The notes under the pieces: model-generated
The model's input: the letters and a program-made list of their open reading frames with translations, nothing else
Told to the model about the DNA's origin: nothing
The model's database searches: none
Position numbers and translations under genes: made by a program
In this document: positions 48,998 to 57,914 of the stretch, in pieces
Position numbering within the stretch: position 1 is the first letter of the stretch
Layout of the letters: the number at the start of each line of letters is the position of its first letter
NCBI GenBank assembly: GCA_965200685.1
Contig: OZ241379.1
Coordinates: 2,294,001-2,358,000 of the forward strand
Length of the DNA stretch: 64,000 nucleotides
Direction: 5' to 3'
DNA from: Bin5 sp965200685
GTDB lineage: Bacteria; Chloroflexota; Anaerolineae; Caldilineales; Caldilineaceae

Positions 48998-49939
48998 TTA
49001 TTCCTGAAATTCCTGATTCAGAAGGGGTTTACTCCTTTTCGCTTGTTCAAGCTGGTCGCGCATCTGTCGTCGGGCTTTGCGCCCGCGCCATAGGCCATCA
49101 GCCAACCCGGTTAACCATGGATATAGAAGATATAGAAAATTGACTCGTCGGCGTTGCCAAAGACGGTACAATAGGTGCCCAAGTTGATAGTATAGAAAAT
49201 AGGGCAGTTGCCATAGAGGGAAGTGCTTACCAAAAAAATAGGCCCGATTGTGGAATAAACCAAAGCAATACAGTTTCTCCTGATGGATGAACGCGCGACC
49301 TCCTCCCGAGGGAAAGGCTAGATGTTCAATACTGACTTGCGGGTCAAAGAGGATACGATAGCCCAAGGCGCGCACACGTAGCGATGCGTCAGGCTCTTCT
49401 TTGCGCGCGTGGATGATGAATCCTTCGTCAAAACCACCAATTCGTACCAAGATCTGCTTCCGAAATGACATATTGCAGCCCTGAGCACTCTCTGCCTCCA
49501 CCACAGTGGTAGGCAGAGGATAGCGTGGTATCTCCCCGCCGCGTACAATAAATAAAGGACCATCCACAGGCTGGAAACCGCTTGGTCCTGTAACCCCACC
49601 GACCGTAGGATCCCGGTAGTGACGGACATGATTGGTCAGTAGATCCGGGGGGGAGATGATATCATCATCGCAGAAGAGGATGATGTCGCCCTTGGCCGCT
49701 TCAATGCCCACATTGCGCGCGTGGCATGTACCCACCTTATCAATCTGAATATAGCGGATGCGCGGCGCGACCTGTAGTAGGAACTGCTCGGTCTGTGGTT
49801 CGTGAAGTGGCGTCTGGTCGACGACGATCAGTTCGTAGTGAGGATAGGAGAGATCCAACAGGTAGGCAATCGTATCACAGAGAACCTGTTCCCGTTGATA
49901 GGTGGGGACGATCACAGAACAGAAAGGAAGGTTAGCCAT
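48998..49939 (-). CDS. GT2 family glycosyltransferase (copy 5)
   Basis: A 313-aa intact GT2 enzyme closely related to those at 40063-41933. It has FCSVIVPTYQREQVLCDTIA, GDIILFCDDDIISPPDLL with the DDD site and a divergent donor-loop (GPSGFQPVDGPLFIVRGGEI), then MSFRKQILVRIGGFDEGF and the basic C-terminus RLWQRRRVNFLYLLYPWLTG. In this unit the gene follows GT39 copy 2 after about 145 bp, where in unit 1 only a remnant remains. The start differs from the first copies (MANLPF against MTHLPF). The short spacer before it is repeated before the remnant. Confidence 0.92.
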   Translation of the reverse strand: MANLPFCSVIVPTYQREQVLCDTIAYLLDLSYPHYELIVVDQTPLHEPQTEQFLLQVAPRIRYIQIDKVGTCHARNVGIEAAKGDIILFCDDDIISPPDLLTNHVRHYRDPTVGGVTGPSGFQPVDGPLFIVRGGEIPRYPLPTTVVEAESAQGCNMSFRKQILVRIGGFDEGFIIHARKEEPDASLRVRALGYRILFDPQVSIEHLAFPSGGGRAFIHQEKLYCFGLFHNRAYFFGKHFPLWQLPYFLYYQLGHLLYRLWQRRRVNFLYLLYPWLTGLADGLWRGRKARRQMRDQLEQAKRSKPLLNQEFQE

Positions 49940-51767
49940 GCGTATATTTGCGCTGGTGAGCTACCATACAGCAGTTCCTCGAAATTCGGTTATTGACAGT
50001 TCAGCAGTGGCCAAGTGCAAAAAAGCAGTAGATATTATGACATTGGTACCCTCTCTTGTCCAATAGTAACATAACTTGTGCTGCTCACCTCTTCAGCCGG
50101 TATATGATGCCATCTGCTAGCTCCGCTACAGTCTCTAGCGCAAGCCATGCCTCGAGCTGGGCCCGACCGTATGTATAGCCATCGAAATTACGGATGATTC
50201 TATCACGGGAGGAGTACCAGACGATGTACACCTCTTCGCCAGGTCTCTGCATAGACTCGACCCATTGAGGTCCGTCATCTGACAACTGGCCTGGTAGGGA
50301 GAACTGTCTTGGCTGCGCGGTGAGGAAGTATAGCCCCGCCGCGTTGGGACTAAAGGACACGCAGCGAGCGCACGGATTTTCATTTATGTATGCGATGATC
50401 TCCGACTCAGCCCATGTACGCGAATTGTAGCCTGTTAGACCGTTCTCCTGTGCCTGCCGAATGTTCTGGACGTTTGCGTTGACCGGCACCCAAAGCCAGC
50501 AGGAAAGCAAGGCCATCAGGACCACAGTCAAGCCAGCGACCCTCCCTTCTGCATACACGTTCTGGACCCATGGGAATCGTAGGGTTCCGAGCAGCTTCCT
50601 TTGCAGGTCATAGTGAAAGAAGTCATCTAGGAACAATACGACTATGCACAGCAGCGGAATGTAGACAGGACTCATGAATCTGTAGGAAACTGGTTCTGCG
50701 GGACCATGAATTGAGCGGGCGATGAGCAGTACGAGCAAATAGACTGAGGTAAACGTAGCAAGGAGAACGATTGGTCGCAAATGGTGTAGGGGCAAACGTG
50801 TGAAGCAAATCCACGCGCCTATCCCGAACATGAGCAGGGTTGGAATCAGGAGCACCAGAAACTGTTGGGGCATAATCTCCTCCACGCTGAATAGCCGCGC
50901 AAGAAGGTTGTCTATCTCCATAATCCACGGTAACGGCAACACCCAGCCAGCTAGGATACTGAACATGTTCTTCAGGTTGAATAGAAATGAATACTGAGTT
51001 GGGTATCTGGCCCCAGTCCATGTACCCGAGACCAGAAAATTTCGCAGCAGCCAGACAGAGAGTGGTGTCCCGACAATGAGTGCATAGATGACCGTGTCCG
51101 TTGTTTTCTTTGAGAGTGTATCTTTCCGCAACAGCAACAACAGCAGCATGGTGGCTGGTATGGTGATCCCCACATAGCGTGTCAGACAAGCTAGGGAGGT
51201 GAAGATGGCTGCCAAGACCAGGGATGCGCGTTTGCCTGTGTCTAGGAATGTATTGAAGGTGAACAGTGCAGAGATGGTGAGCAGGATAAACAGAGGTTCA
51301 GACCAAGCGAATGAGGCAATTCGTGATAGGGGCGGCGATAGGACGAGGACAGCGATGGCCCAAAGCAGGAGCCAGGTCTGCAGGGTGCGCGATGTTGGGG
51401 CAGGACGGGTGCGGAGGTGCTGCCACAGCCAGCGTGAGGAGAGGAAGATAGCCAGGCCGCAGAGGAAGGCGTTGACGTAGCCGGCCGTGTCGGCTGGGTC
51501 GTGTCCGAAAATACCTGTGAGCGCAAGCAACAAGGGGAACAGGGGAGGGTGAACCGTGTAGCTGATGCCATACCTGTCGATGAATCCATTTCCCGCCGCC
51601 AGGTTGCGGGCAGTCGAGATGTAAGCCACGGAGTCCAAGGTTACGCCCACCCCATAGGGACTCACACGTACTAGAACGAGGAACATGCCCAGGGCACTGA
51701 GGGCCGCCAGTAGGAGCGTGAGTTTGTCAATTCGCAGTTGCCTCTGTTTCAATTCCAAGATCTTCAC
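49667..51767 (-). repeat. GT39-GT2 tandem unit 2
   Basis: Holds GT39 copy 2 and, downstream, the intact GT2. The GT39 core is nearly the same as unit 1 and the downstream spacer (49940-50084) matches 47006-47148. The 5' end of the gene differs from units 1 and 3 (short substitution near the start). Confidence 0.85.
50085..51767 (-). CDS. GT39/ArnT-like membrane glycosyltransferase (copy 2)
   Basis: A 560-aa paralogue of copy 1. From about residue 20 to residue 480 the two are nearly identical, including the first outer loop (ARNLAAGNGFIDRYGISYTV). The first 15 residues (MKILELKQRQLRIDKL) and the last 60 (SRDRIIRNFDGYTYGRAQLE) are different, so the copies differ only at both ends. GTG at 51767 follows an AGGA by a short distance; a TTG a few codons later is an alternative. 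Expected role: outer-face sugar transfer from a polyprenyl-phosphate donor. The GT2 downstream is probably in the same transcript. Confidence 0.85.
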   Translation of the reverse strand: MKILELKQRQLRIDKLTLLLAALSALGMFLVLVRVSPYGVGVTLDSVAYISTARNLAAGNGFIDRYGISYTVHPPLFPLLLALTGIFGHDPADTAGYVNAFLCGLAIFLSSRWLWQHLRTRPAPTSRTLQTWLLLWAIAVLVLSPPLSRIASFAWSEPLFILLTISALFTFNTFLDTGKRASLVLAAIFTSLACLTRYVGITIPATMLLLLLLRKDTLSKKTTDTVIYALIVGTPLSVWLLRNFLVSGTWTGARYPTQYSFLFNLKNMFSILAGWVLPLPWIMEIDNLLARLFSVEEIMPQQFLVLLIPTLLMFGIGAWICFTRLPLHHLRPIVLLATFTSVYLLVLLIARSIHGPAEPVSYRFMSPVYIPLLCIVVLFLDDFFHYDLQRKLLGTLRFPWVQNVYAEGRVAGLTVVLMALLSCWLWVPVNANVQNIRQAQENGLTGYNSRTWAESEIIAYINENPCARCVSFSPNAAGLYFLTAQPRQFSLPGQLSDDGPQWVESMQRPGEEVYIVWYSSRDRIIRNFDGYTYGRAQLEAWLALETVAELADGIIYRLKR

Positions 51768-51799
51768 TCCTGTCGTACACTGGATTCTGTTGAGAGTTC

Positions 51800-53726
51800 A
51801 GCCCAAAAGGAGTGGCCAAGTGCAAAAATGCAGTAGATGCTACGAATCTAGTACTGTTGTTCTCTCTTGTCCAATAGTAACATAACTTGTGCCTGCTCAC
51901 CTCTTCAGCCGGTATATGAGGCCATCCGCTAGCTCCGCTACGGTCTCTAGCGCAAGCTCTGTCTCGATCTGGTGCCGGTCATACGTTAAATGTTGTAAGT
52001 CATTGATGATTTTATCAGGAAAGAAGAACCAGACGATGTATACATCTTCGCCATTTCTCTGCATAGACTCGATCCAACGTAGCCAGTCATCTGTCAACTG
52101 GCGCGGTAGGTAGAACTGTCTTGGCTGCGCGGTGAGGAAGGATAGCCCCGACGCGTTGGCACTAAAGAACACGCAGCGAGCGCATGGATTTTCATTTATG
52201 TATCGTATGATCTCCGACTCAGCCCATGTACGCGAATTGTAGCCTGTTAGACCGTTCTCCTGTGCCTGCCGAATGTTCTGGACGTTTGCGTTGACCGGCA
52301 CCCAAAGCCAGCAGGAAAGCAAGGCCATCAGGACCACAGTCAAGCCAGCGACCCTCCCTTCTGCATACACGTTCTGGACCCATGGGAATCGTAGGGTTCC
52401 GAGCAGCTTCCTTTGCAGGTCATAGTGAAAGAAGTCATCTAGGAACAATACGGCTATGCCCAACAGCGGAATGTAGACTGGTGCTAAGAATCTTCTGCTG
52501 AGTGGATCAGCTTCCAGAACTGAGAGGGCGATGAGCAGTACGAGCAAATAGACTGAGGTAAACGTAGCAAGGAGAACGATTGGTCGCACATGGTGTAGGG
52601 GCAAACGTGTGAGACAAATCCATGCGCCCACCCCGAACATGAGCAGGGTTGGAATCAGGAGCACCAGAAGATATTGGGGTATAATCTCCTCCATGTTGAA
52701 TGGCCGCTCATTAATGTTAATGTTCCCCATCTCCAGAATCCACGGTAACGGCAACACCCAGTCAGCTAGGATACCGAACATTTTCGCTAGGTCGAATAGA
52801 AATGAAAACTGGGTTGGGGCTCTGGGCCCAGTCCATGTACCCGAGACCAGAAAATTTCGCAGCAGCCAGACAGAGAGTGGTGTCCCGACAATGAGTGCAT
52901 AGATGACCGTGTCCGTTGTTTTCTTTGAGAGTGTATCTTTCCGCAACAGCAACAACAGCAGCATGGTGGCTGGTATGGTGATCCCCACATAGCGTGTCAG
53001 ACAAGCTAGGGCGGTGAAGATGGCTGCCAAGACCAGGGAGGCGCGTTTGCCTGTGTCTAGGAATGTATTGAAGGTGAACAGTGCAGAGACGGTGAGCAGG
53101 ATAAACAGAAGTTCAGACCAAGCGAATGAGGCAATTCGTGATAGGGTCGGCGATAGGACGAGGACAGCGGCGGCCCAAAGCAGGAGCCAGGTCTGCAGGG
53201 TGCGCGATGTTGGGGCAGGACGGGCGCGGAGGTGCTGCCACAGCCAGCGTGAGGAGAGGAAGATAGCCAGGCCGCAGAGGAAGGCGTTGACGTAGCCGGC
53301 CGTGTCGGCTGGGTCGTGTCCGAAAACACCTGTGAGCGCAAGCAGCAAGGGGAACAGGGGAGGGGCATGCACGTAGCTGCTGCCATTCCATTGGGTGAAT
53401 CCATTTCCTGCCAACAGGTTGCGGGCAGCCGAGATGTAAGCCACGGAGTCCGGGGTTACGCTCACCCCATAGGTACTCCCACGTACTAGAACGAGGAACA
53501 TGCCCAGGGCACTGAGAGCCGCCAGCAGGAGCGTGATTCTGTGTTTGCTCAATTTCATTCTACATTTTCCTCCAGTTGTACATTGGATGTTGCTATTTCA
53601 TGTGAGCCAAATAGTAAGGGAGCAACCTATTGTCAACACCGAGAACACTGCAAGTACTAGACACGAACAAGCCAATGAAGCAACGTACGGTAGGTTGGGA
53701 TCAAACCCTTGGGCAGAACATGGCTG
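51800..53726 (-). repeat. GT39 tandem unit 3
   Basis: Holds GT39 copy 3 preceded by the flippase 3' end. Offset to unit 2 is 1815 bp in the core, which is the GT39 gene without a GT2, so this unit lost or never had its GT2. Confidence 0.8.
51897..53558 (-). CDS. GT39/ArnT-like membrane glycosyltransferase (copy 3)
   Basis: A 553-aa paralogue. Helices and the core stretch (PADTAGYVNAFLCGLAIFLS; RYVGITIPATMLLLLLLRKD) are shared, but outer segments differ: first loop TQWNGSSYVHAPPLFP instead of IDRYGISYTVHPPLFP, the middle loop GPRAPTQFSFLFDLAKMFGI instead of GARYPTQYSFLFNLKNMFSI, then MGNININERPFNMEEII, and the tail FPDKIINDLQHLTYDRHQIE. The fixed core with changed outer loops looks like a mosaic. 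A good start: ATG with GGAGGA about 11 nt upstream. It follows the flippase gene by 98 bp and is probably the original GT39 of the locus. Confidence 0.87.
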   Translation of the reverse strand: MKLSKHRITLLLAALSALGMFLVLVRGSTYGVSVTPDSVAYISAARNLLAGNGFTQWNGSSYVHAPPLFPLLLALTGVFGHDPADTAGYVNAFLCGLAIFLSSRWLWQHLRARPAPTSRTLQTWLLLWAAAVLVLSPTLSRIASFAWSELLFILLTVSALFTFNTFLDTGKRASLVLAAIFTALACLTRYVGITIPATMLLLLLLRKDTLSKKTTDTVIYALIVGTPLSVWLLRNFLVSGTWTGPRAPTQFSFLFDLAKMFGILADWVLPLPWILEMGNININERPFNMEEIIPQYLLVLLIPTLLMFGVGAWICLTRLPLHHVRPIVLLATFTSVYLLVLLIALSVLEADPLSRRFLAPVYIPLLGIAVLFLDDFFHYDLQRKLLGTLRFPWVQNVYAEGRVAGLTVVLMALLSCWLWVPVNANVQNIRQAQENGLTGYNSRTWAESEIIRYINENPCARCVFFSANASGLSFLTAQPRQFYLPRQLTDDWLRWIESMQRNGEDVYIVWFFFPDKIINDLQHLTYDRHQIETELALETVAELADGLIYRLKR

Positions 53727-55210
53727 AATTGGCTCAGGAGGGCCAGATCCGCGGCCTCCAATGCACGACTCCACCGTAACAACACAGGGTAGACGATGAT
53801 GGCTGCGCCAATGGCCAACAGCAGCCCGCCCCAGTACACGACCCATGAACTGATCAGCCCAGCAACAGCGGCGGCCAACAGGGCAGCCAATGCTATGCGG
53901 CCGAACGAACGGCGTGGTAAGGAAACGTGAAGGCACTGAAATGTATATGTAATTCCCACGATACCAGAAATCACTTGGCTGCTCGAATGTGCCACTGCCG
54001 CTCCAACCCCCCCATAGCGCGGGATCAGCAGAAAGTTAAGGACAATGTTCACAACGGCCATCAACAGACCCCAACGTACAATGAAAGATTGTTTCTCAAT
54101 GCTGTGCAACGTAGCATTACTCACAGACGACATGGAGCCAACCACATTGCCAACACATAGGACAGCAAGAATAGGGGCCATGGGCAGAAAGGCAGGCCCA
54201 TACAAGGCGGCGAGGGCCGGCGCAATGGCAGCTCCCCCAAACCCGACAGGCACGGCGATCAGAGCCACTATGCGGTTTGAGGATAGATAGAGATCGTTTA
54301 GCTGGGCGCGGTCTTTTTGCCCGCTTAAGGCTGAAAAAGTAGGCAGTAGAATGCCCGAAAAAATACCTGGGATCGTCATCAAATTAAAGGCTATATTAAA
54401 AGACTGGCTGAAGAAAGCAATGTCAGCATCACTGCTAAAACGTTTCAAAAATTCGATTTCTGATTGTCTATATCGAATGGTATCAATGACGAGAATCAGC
54501 AAGACATCCCGACAGTAAAGAAGGAGCCGACGACGTAGTGCAGGTGGGATGTAGAGGCTGGAAGGGAGGAATGAGAGAACCCCTCTCCCCGCTTGCCTCG
54601 GCTTACGCACTAGGTAAACGCTGGGCAATTTCCAGCCAAGCCAGCCGATTGTGACTAGGCGTTGCAGCAGGAAAATCAGCAGTAGGGCGTGAATGCCAAA
54701 GCCGAGAGAAACGGCGGTGATGGCAGCGACCGCGTAGACAACTACACCAACTAGGTTGGCCTGGCTGAGGATACGAAAGTTTTGGCTGCCTGCCAGGGCT
54801 GCTAGAAACAACCCTTCTAGAACCAAGGGCACAATGGAGAGAGCGATGATGGTGAGGGCGATGGGGTCAGTTGTTTGGGCGGCCCATGTATAGAGCAAAA
54901 CCGCGCCCCCCACCAGAATTCCCAGGGTGAGTTCTGCCAGCAGCAGCCAGATAAAGAGAGCCGAGGCCGTCTGCCGGTCGTGGCGTCCTAGGTATTCAGC
55001 ACCAAATTTCGTCATGGCCTGAGGTACGGAAAGTGAGGCAATCAAGTGGAATATGCCCATCAACCAGACCCAGTAGCGATACTGCCCTAGCACGGTCGGG
55101 CCAAGATGGCGGGCGAGAAGAATACTTGTGGTTAGACCGAGAAAGAGACCTCCAACTGTATTGAGAGCATTCCAAAATGTGTTATTGGCAACCGTGGATA
55201 GAACATTCAC
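53657..55210 (-). CDS. polysaccharide/oligosaccharide flippase (Wzx/MATE-like, MVF superfamily)
   Basis: A 517-aa membrane protein with about 14 helices. The first block NTFWNALNTVGGLFLGLTTS followed by ILLARHLGPTVLGQYRYWVW is the typical start of polysaccharide-biosynthesis flippases, and FFSQSFNIAFNLMTIPGIFSGILLPTFSAL and LNFLLIPRYGGVGAAVAHSS are later family landmarks. It should move lipid-linked oligosaccharides across the membrane for the outer-face GT39 and GT-C enzymes. The start overlaps the stop of the GT4 by 4 bp (ATGA). Parts of both ends of this gene recur as fragments in the neighbouring duplications. Confidence 0.92.
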   Translation of the reverse strand: MNVLSTVANNTFWNALNTVGGLFLGLTTSILLARHLGPTVLGQYRYWVWLMGIFHLIASLSVPQAMTKFGAEYLGRHDRQTASALFIWLLLAELTLGILVGGAVLLYTWAAQTTDPIALTIIALSIVPLVLEGLFLAALAGSQNFRILSQANLVGVVVYAVAAITAVSLGFGIHALLLIFLLQRLVTIGWLGWKLPSVYLVRKPRQAGRGVLSFLPSSLYIPPALRRRLLLYCRDVLLILVIDTIRYRQSEIEFLKRFSSDADIAFFSQSFNIAFNLMTIPGIFSGILLPTFSALSGQKDRAQLNDLYLSSNRIVALIAVPVGFGGAAIAPALAALYGPAFLPMAPILAVLCVGNVVGSMSSVSNATLHSIEKQSFIVRWGLLMAVVNIVLNFLLIPRYGGVGAAVAHSSSQVISGIVGITYTFQCLHVSLPRRSFGRIALAALLAAAVAGLISSWVVYWGGLLLAIGAAIIVYPVLLRWSRALEAADLALLSQFSHVLPKGLIPTYRTLLHWLVRV

Positions 55211-56409
55211 TGGGCTGTCTTCTGGAGCTGTTGGTAACAGGCAAGAGTCGCCTCAACCATCCCCTGCGCGGAGAATTTTGTGATGGCGCGTTCATAGCCG
55301 CGCCGGCCCATATCTCGGCGCAAATCCCCATCTTGGGCTAATGTGGTCAAGGCATTGGCTAGGGAGGGTACATCTTTCAACGCAGCCAGAAGGCCGGTCG
55401 CCCCATGTTCGACCACCTCGGGGATGGCCGCGGCGCGGAAGGCGACCACAGGTTTGGCATGGACCATGGCTTCTATATAGATGAGCCCAAACGATTCGGA
55501 CAAAGAGGGTGCCACGAAAATGTCACACTCTGCGTATAGCTGCGCCAATGTCCTATCGTCAACGTAGCCTAAAAACGTGGTAGCCTTGATTGCCTCGGTC
55601 GTGGCAAAGCTGGCAAAATACTCCTGATACGATGCCCCTTGTGGGGCGGGGCCGATATCCCTGCCGGCAATGACAAATCGCACATGAGGCACGCTACCTA
55701 CAACCTGGGGGATGGCTTGCAGCAGGTAATCGATCCCTTTGCGTGGTTCAAGACGGCTTACAAAGAGGACCGTCACCACAGGACACTGTGATCTTGGGGT
55801 TTCACTGACCACTGCTGCTGCTTTGATGCCGAGCGGGATCACCCTAGCTTGCGCGACGGGGAACCCATAGAGGGCGGCACAGTAGTTGGCGGTAAATCTA
55901 CTATGGGCAATGATACAGTGCGCGCGACGTACAGGCAGGCCCTCAAGATACGTGAGAATCCGAGAGACTCTCCTTGCTGGGGATCTTCTTATGAGCGGAT
56001 AGATTACTGCTATTGGTGTGGAGAGCCGGACCGCCAACGGGGCCCGTGGATGGAGACTATAAATGAGGGCCTCTGTACCCCAGTTGGACATTTCGACCAC
56101 ATCAAAGGTCCCTTGTGTCCGTTCCAGGTGGGCGATTGTACGGTCGATAGTCCAACCGTGTTCCAGCAAATTCCAGAGACCGCGGACCCTTGGGGGTAAG
56201 GGCAATCGTTGGCGGGTGGCCACTCGGTAGACCCTAGGCGAACTGCAGGGGTCGGTACTCTTGGCTGCTTCATGGGCCCCTGCTGTCCCGGCGATGACTG
56301 TGACCTCATGGCCGGCTTCTGTCAAGCCATGGGCCAGGGTGTAAACATACGCAGCAATGCCTCCTGTACCTTCCGGAGGATACTCGCGACTCACGAGGCA
56401 GATACGCAT
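55207..56409 (-). CDS. GT4 family glycosyltransferase (duplicate 1)
   Basis: A 400-aa GT-B fold enzyme. It starts MRICLVSREYPPEGTGGIAA with the Gly-rich loop that contacts the donor phosphate, has VVEMSNWGTEALIYSLHPRA, VTVLFVSRLEPRKGIDYLLQ and DIFVAPSLSESFGLIYIEAM with the E-x7-E motif near residue 310. It is nearly identical to the gene at 56599-57801; the period is exactly 1392 bp with no indels within the genes. The start overlaps no upstream gene; promoter-like boxes lie 39 nt upstream. Its stop overlaps the flippase start by 4 bp, so the two are translated together. Confidence 0.93.
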   Translation of the reverse strand: MRICLVSREYPPEGTGGIAAYVYTLAHGLTEAGHEVTVIAGTAGAHEAAKSTDPCSSPRVYRVATRQRLPLPPRVRGLWNLLEHGWTIDRTIAHLERTQGTFDVVEMSNWGTEALIYSLHPRAPLAVRLSTPIAVIYPLIRRSPARRVSRILTYLEGLPVRRAHCIIAHSRFTANYCAALYGFPVAQARVIPLGIKAAAVVSETPRSQCPVVTVLFVSRLEPRKGIDYLLQAIPQVVGSVPHVRFVIAGRDIGPAPQGASYQEYFASFATTEAIKATTFLGYVDDRTLAQLYAECDIFVAPSLSESFGLIYIEAMVHAKPVVAFRAAAIPEVVEHGATGLLAALKDVPSLANALTTLAQDGDLRRDMGRRGYERAITKFSAQGMVEATLACYQQLQKTAQ

Positions 56410-56447
56410 GGCTATGATACTGTGGCGATGATGGTAGACATCCTGCT

Positions 56448-56476
56448 AGTATCGCTTTTCGGAACGAGCTTGGCAA
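56448..56476 (-). promoter_or_regulatory. candidate promoter of GT4 duplicate 1
   Basis: TTGCCA (56476-56471), 17 bp and GATACT (56453-56448) on the minus strand. The same boxes are present in the duplicate upstream region (57868-57840). About 38 nt separate the -10 from the ATG. There is no recognisable Shine-Dalgarno, as in the other copy. Confidence 0.45.
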
Positions 56477-56538
56477 ATATCAATACCGAATTACTCTCCA
56501 CTACAATTCGCCACAAAAGAATACTGGCGGTTCGTGAG

Positions 56539-56602
56539 AAAGAGACATCCAACTGTAAGCATTCCAAAATGTGTTATTGGCAACCATGGACAGAACACTC
56601 AC
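56539..56602 (-). repeat. flippase gene 5' fragment left by duplication
   Basis: About 62 bp match the first codons of the flippase gene (55143-55210) next to the GT4 stop, including the last codons of GT4. The start codon ATG has become GTG, and a 5-bp gap lies inside. It marks the border of the 1392-bp tandem duplication. Confidence 0.8.
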
Positions 56603-57801
56603 TGGGCTGTCTTCTGGAGCTGTTGGTAACAGGCAAGAGTCGCCTCAATCATCCCCTGCGCGGAGAATTTTGTGATGGCGCGTTCATAGCCGCGCCGGCC
56701 CATGTCTCGGCGCAACTCCCCATCTTGGGCTAATGTGGTCAAGGCATTGGCCAGGGAGGGTACATCTTTCAACGCAGCCAGAAGGCCGGTCTCCCCATGT
56801 TCGACCACCTCGGGGATGGCCGCGGCGCGGAAGGCGACCACAGGTTTGGCATGGACCATGGCTTCCACATAGATGAGCCCAAACGATTCAAACAAAGAGG
56901 GTGCCACGAAAATGTCACAGGCTGCGTATAGCTGCGCCAATGTCCTATCGTCAACGTAGCCTAAAAACGTGGTGGCCTTGATTGCCTCGGGCGTGGCAAA
57001 GCTGGCAAAATACTCCTGATACGATGCCCCTCGTGGGGCGGTGCCGATATCCTTGCCAGCAATGACAAAGCGCACATGAGGCACGCTGCCTACAACCTGG
57101 GGGATGGCTTGCAGCAGATAATCGATCCCTTTGCGTGGTTCAAGACGGCCCACAAAGAGGACCGTAACTGTCGTGTCCTGTGGTGTTGGGGTTTCACTGA
57201 CAAGAGCTGGTGCTTTGATGCCGTGCGGGATCACCCTTGCTTGCGCGACGGGGAACCCATAGAGGTCGGCACAGTAGTTGGCGGTAAATCTGCTGTTGGC
57301 AATAATACAGTGCGCGCGGCGTACAGGCAGGCCCTCAAGATACTTGAGAATCCGAAAGCCTACCTTGGTTGGGGATCTTCCTGTGAGCGGATAGATTACT
57401 GCTATTGGTGTGGAGAGCCGGACCACCAACGGGGCCCGTGGATGGAAACTGTAGATGAGGGCCTCTGTATCCCAGTTGGGCATTTCGACCACATCAAAGG
57501 GCCCTTGAGTCCGTTCGAGGTGGGCGATTGTGCGGTCGATAGTCCAACCGTGTTCCAGCAAACCCCAGAGATAGCGGACCTTTGCGGGTAAGGGCAATCG
57601 TTGGTGGGTGGCCACGCGGTAGACCCTAGGCGAACTGCAGGGGTCGGTACTCTTGGCTGTGTCATGGGCCCCTGCTGTCCCGGCGATGACTGTGACATCA
57701 TGGCCGGCTTCCGTCAAGCCATGGGCCAGGGTGTAAACGTAGGCAGCAATGCCTCCTGTACCTTCCGGAGGATACTCGCGACTCACGAGGCAGATACGCA
57801 T
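56599..57801 (-). CDS. GT4 family glycosyltransferase (duplicate 2)
   Basis: A 400-aa enzyme nearly identical to duplicate 1, with substitutions but no length change (DIFVAPSLFESFGLIYVEAM, GRLEPRKGIDYLLQAIPQVV, HPRAPLVVRLSTPIAVIYPL). The donor site is kept, so both copies should be active; differences concentrate in the N-terminal acceptor domain around residues 70-190 (RSPTKVGFRILKYLEG against RSPARRVSRILTYLEG). Its upstream 80 bp are the same as for duplicate 1, including the promoter-like boxes at 57840-57868. Further upstream the frame of a toxin-antitoxin locus is cut. Confidence 0.93.
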   Translation of the reverse strand: MRICLVSREYPPEGTGGIAAYVYTLAHGLTEAGHDVTVIAGTAGAHDTAKSTDPCSSPRVYRVATHQRLPLPAKVRYLWGLLEHGWTIDRTIAHLERTQGPFDVVEMPNWDTEALIYSFHPRAPLVVRLSTPIAVIYPLTGRSPTKVGFRILKYLEGLPVRRAHCIIANSRFTANYCADLYGFPVAQARVIPHGIKAPALVSETPTPQDTTVTVLFVGRLEPRKGIDYLLQAIPQVVGSVPHVRFVIAGKDIGTAPRGASYQEYFASFATPEAIKATTFLGYVDDRTLAQLYAACDIFVAPSLFESFGLIYVEAMVHAKPVVAFRAAAIPEVVEHGETGLLAALKDVPSLANALTTLAQDGELRRDMGRRGYERAITKFSAQGMIEATLACYQQLQKTAQ

Positions 57802-57803
57802 GG

Positions 57804-57914
57804 CTATGATACTGTGGCAATGATGGTAGACATTCTGTTAGTATCGCTTTTCGGAACGAGCTTGGCAAATATCAATACCGAATTTACCCGCAGATAAATT
57901 GTGTCTCTCTTCAT
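57804..57914 (-). pseudogene. HEPN-domain toxin cut after nine codons
   Basis: An ATG overlapping the stop of the MNT gene (ATGA) begins MKRDTIYLR, the usual opening of HEPN (DUF86) toxins that follow MNT genes. After nine codons it enters the upstream region of the GT4 duplicate (VNSVLIFAKL) and ends at codon 37. The toxin body is absent, apparently removed or displaced when the glycan locus was rearranged. Confidence 0.6.
57840..57868 (-). promoter_or_regulatory. candidate promoter of GT4 duplicate 2
   Basis: TTGCCA (57868-57863), 17 bp and GATACT (57845-57840), the same arrangement and distance to the ATG as for the other duplicate. The two regions are nearly identical over about 80 bp, which makes the regulatory region part of the duplicated unit. 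Confidence 0.45.

Noticed and set aside
35040..57801. Repeats interpreted as an insertion sequence or a CRISPR-like array
   Set aside because: The repeats are whole genes with coding function; there are no transposase genes, terminal inverted repeats, or short regularly spaced direct repeats.
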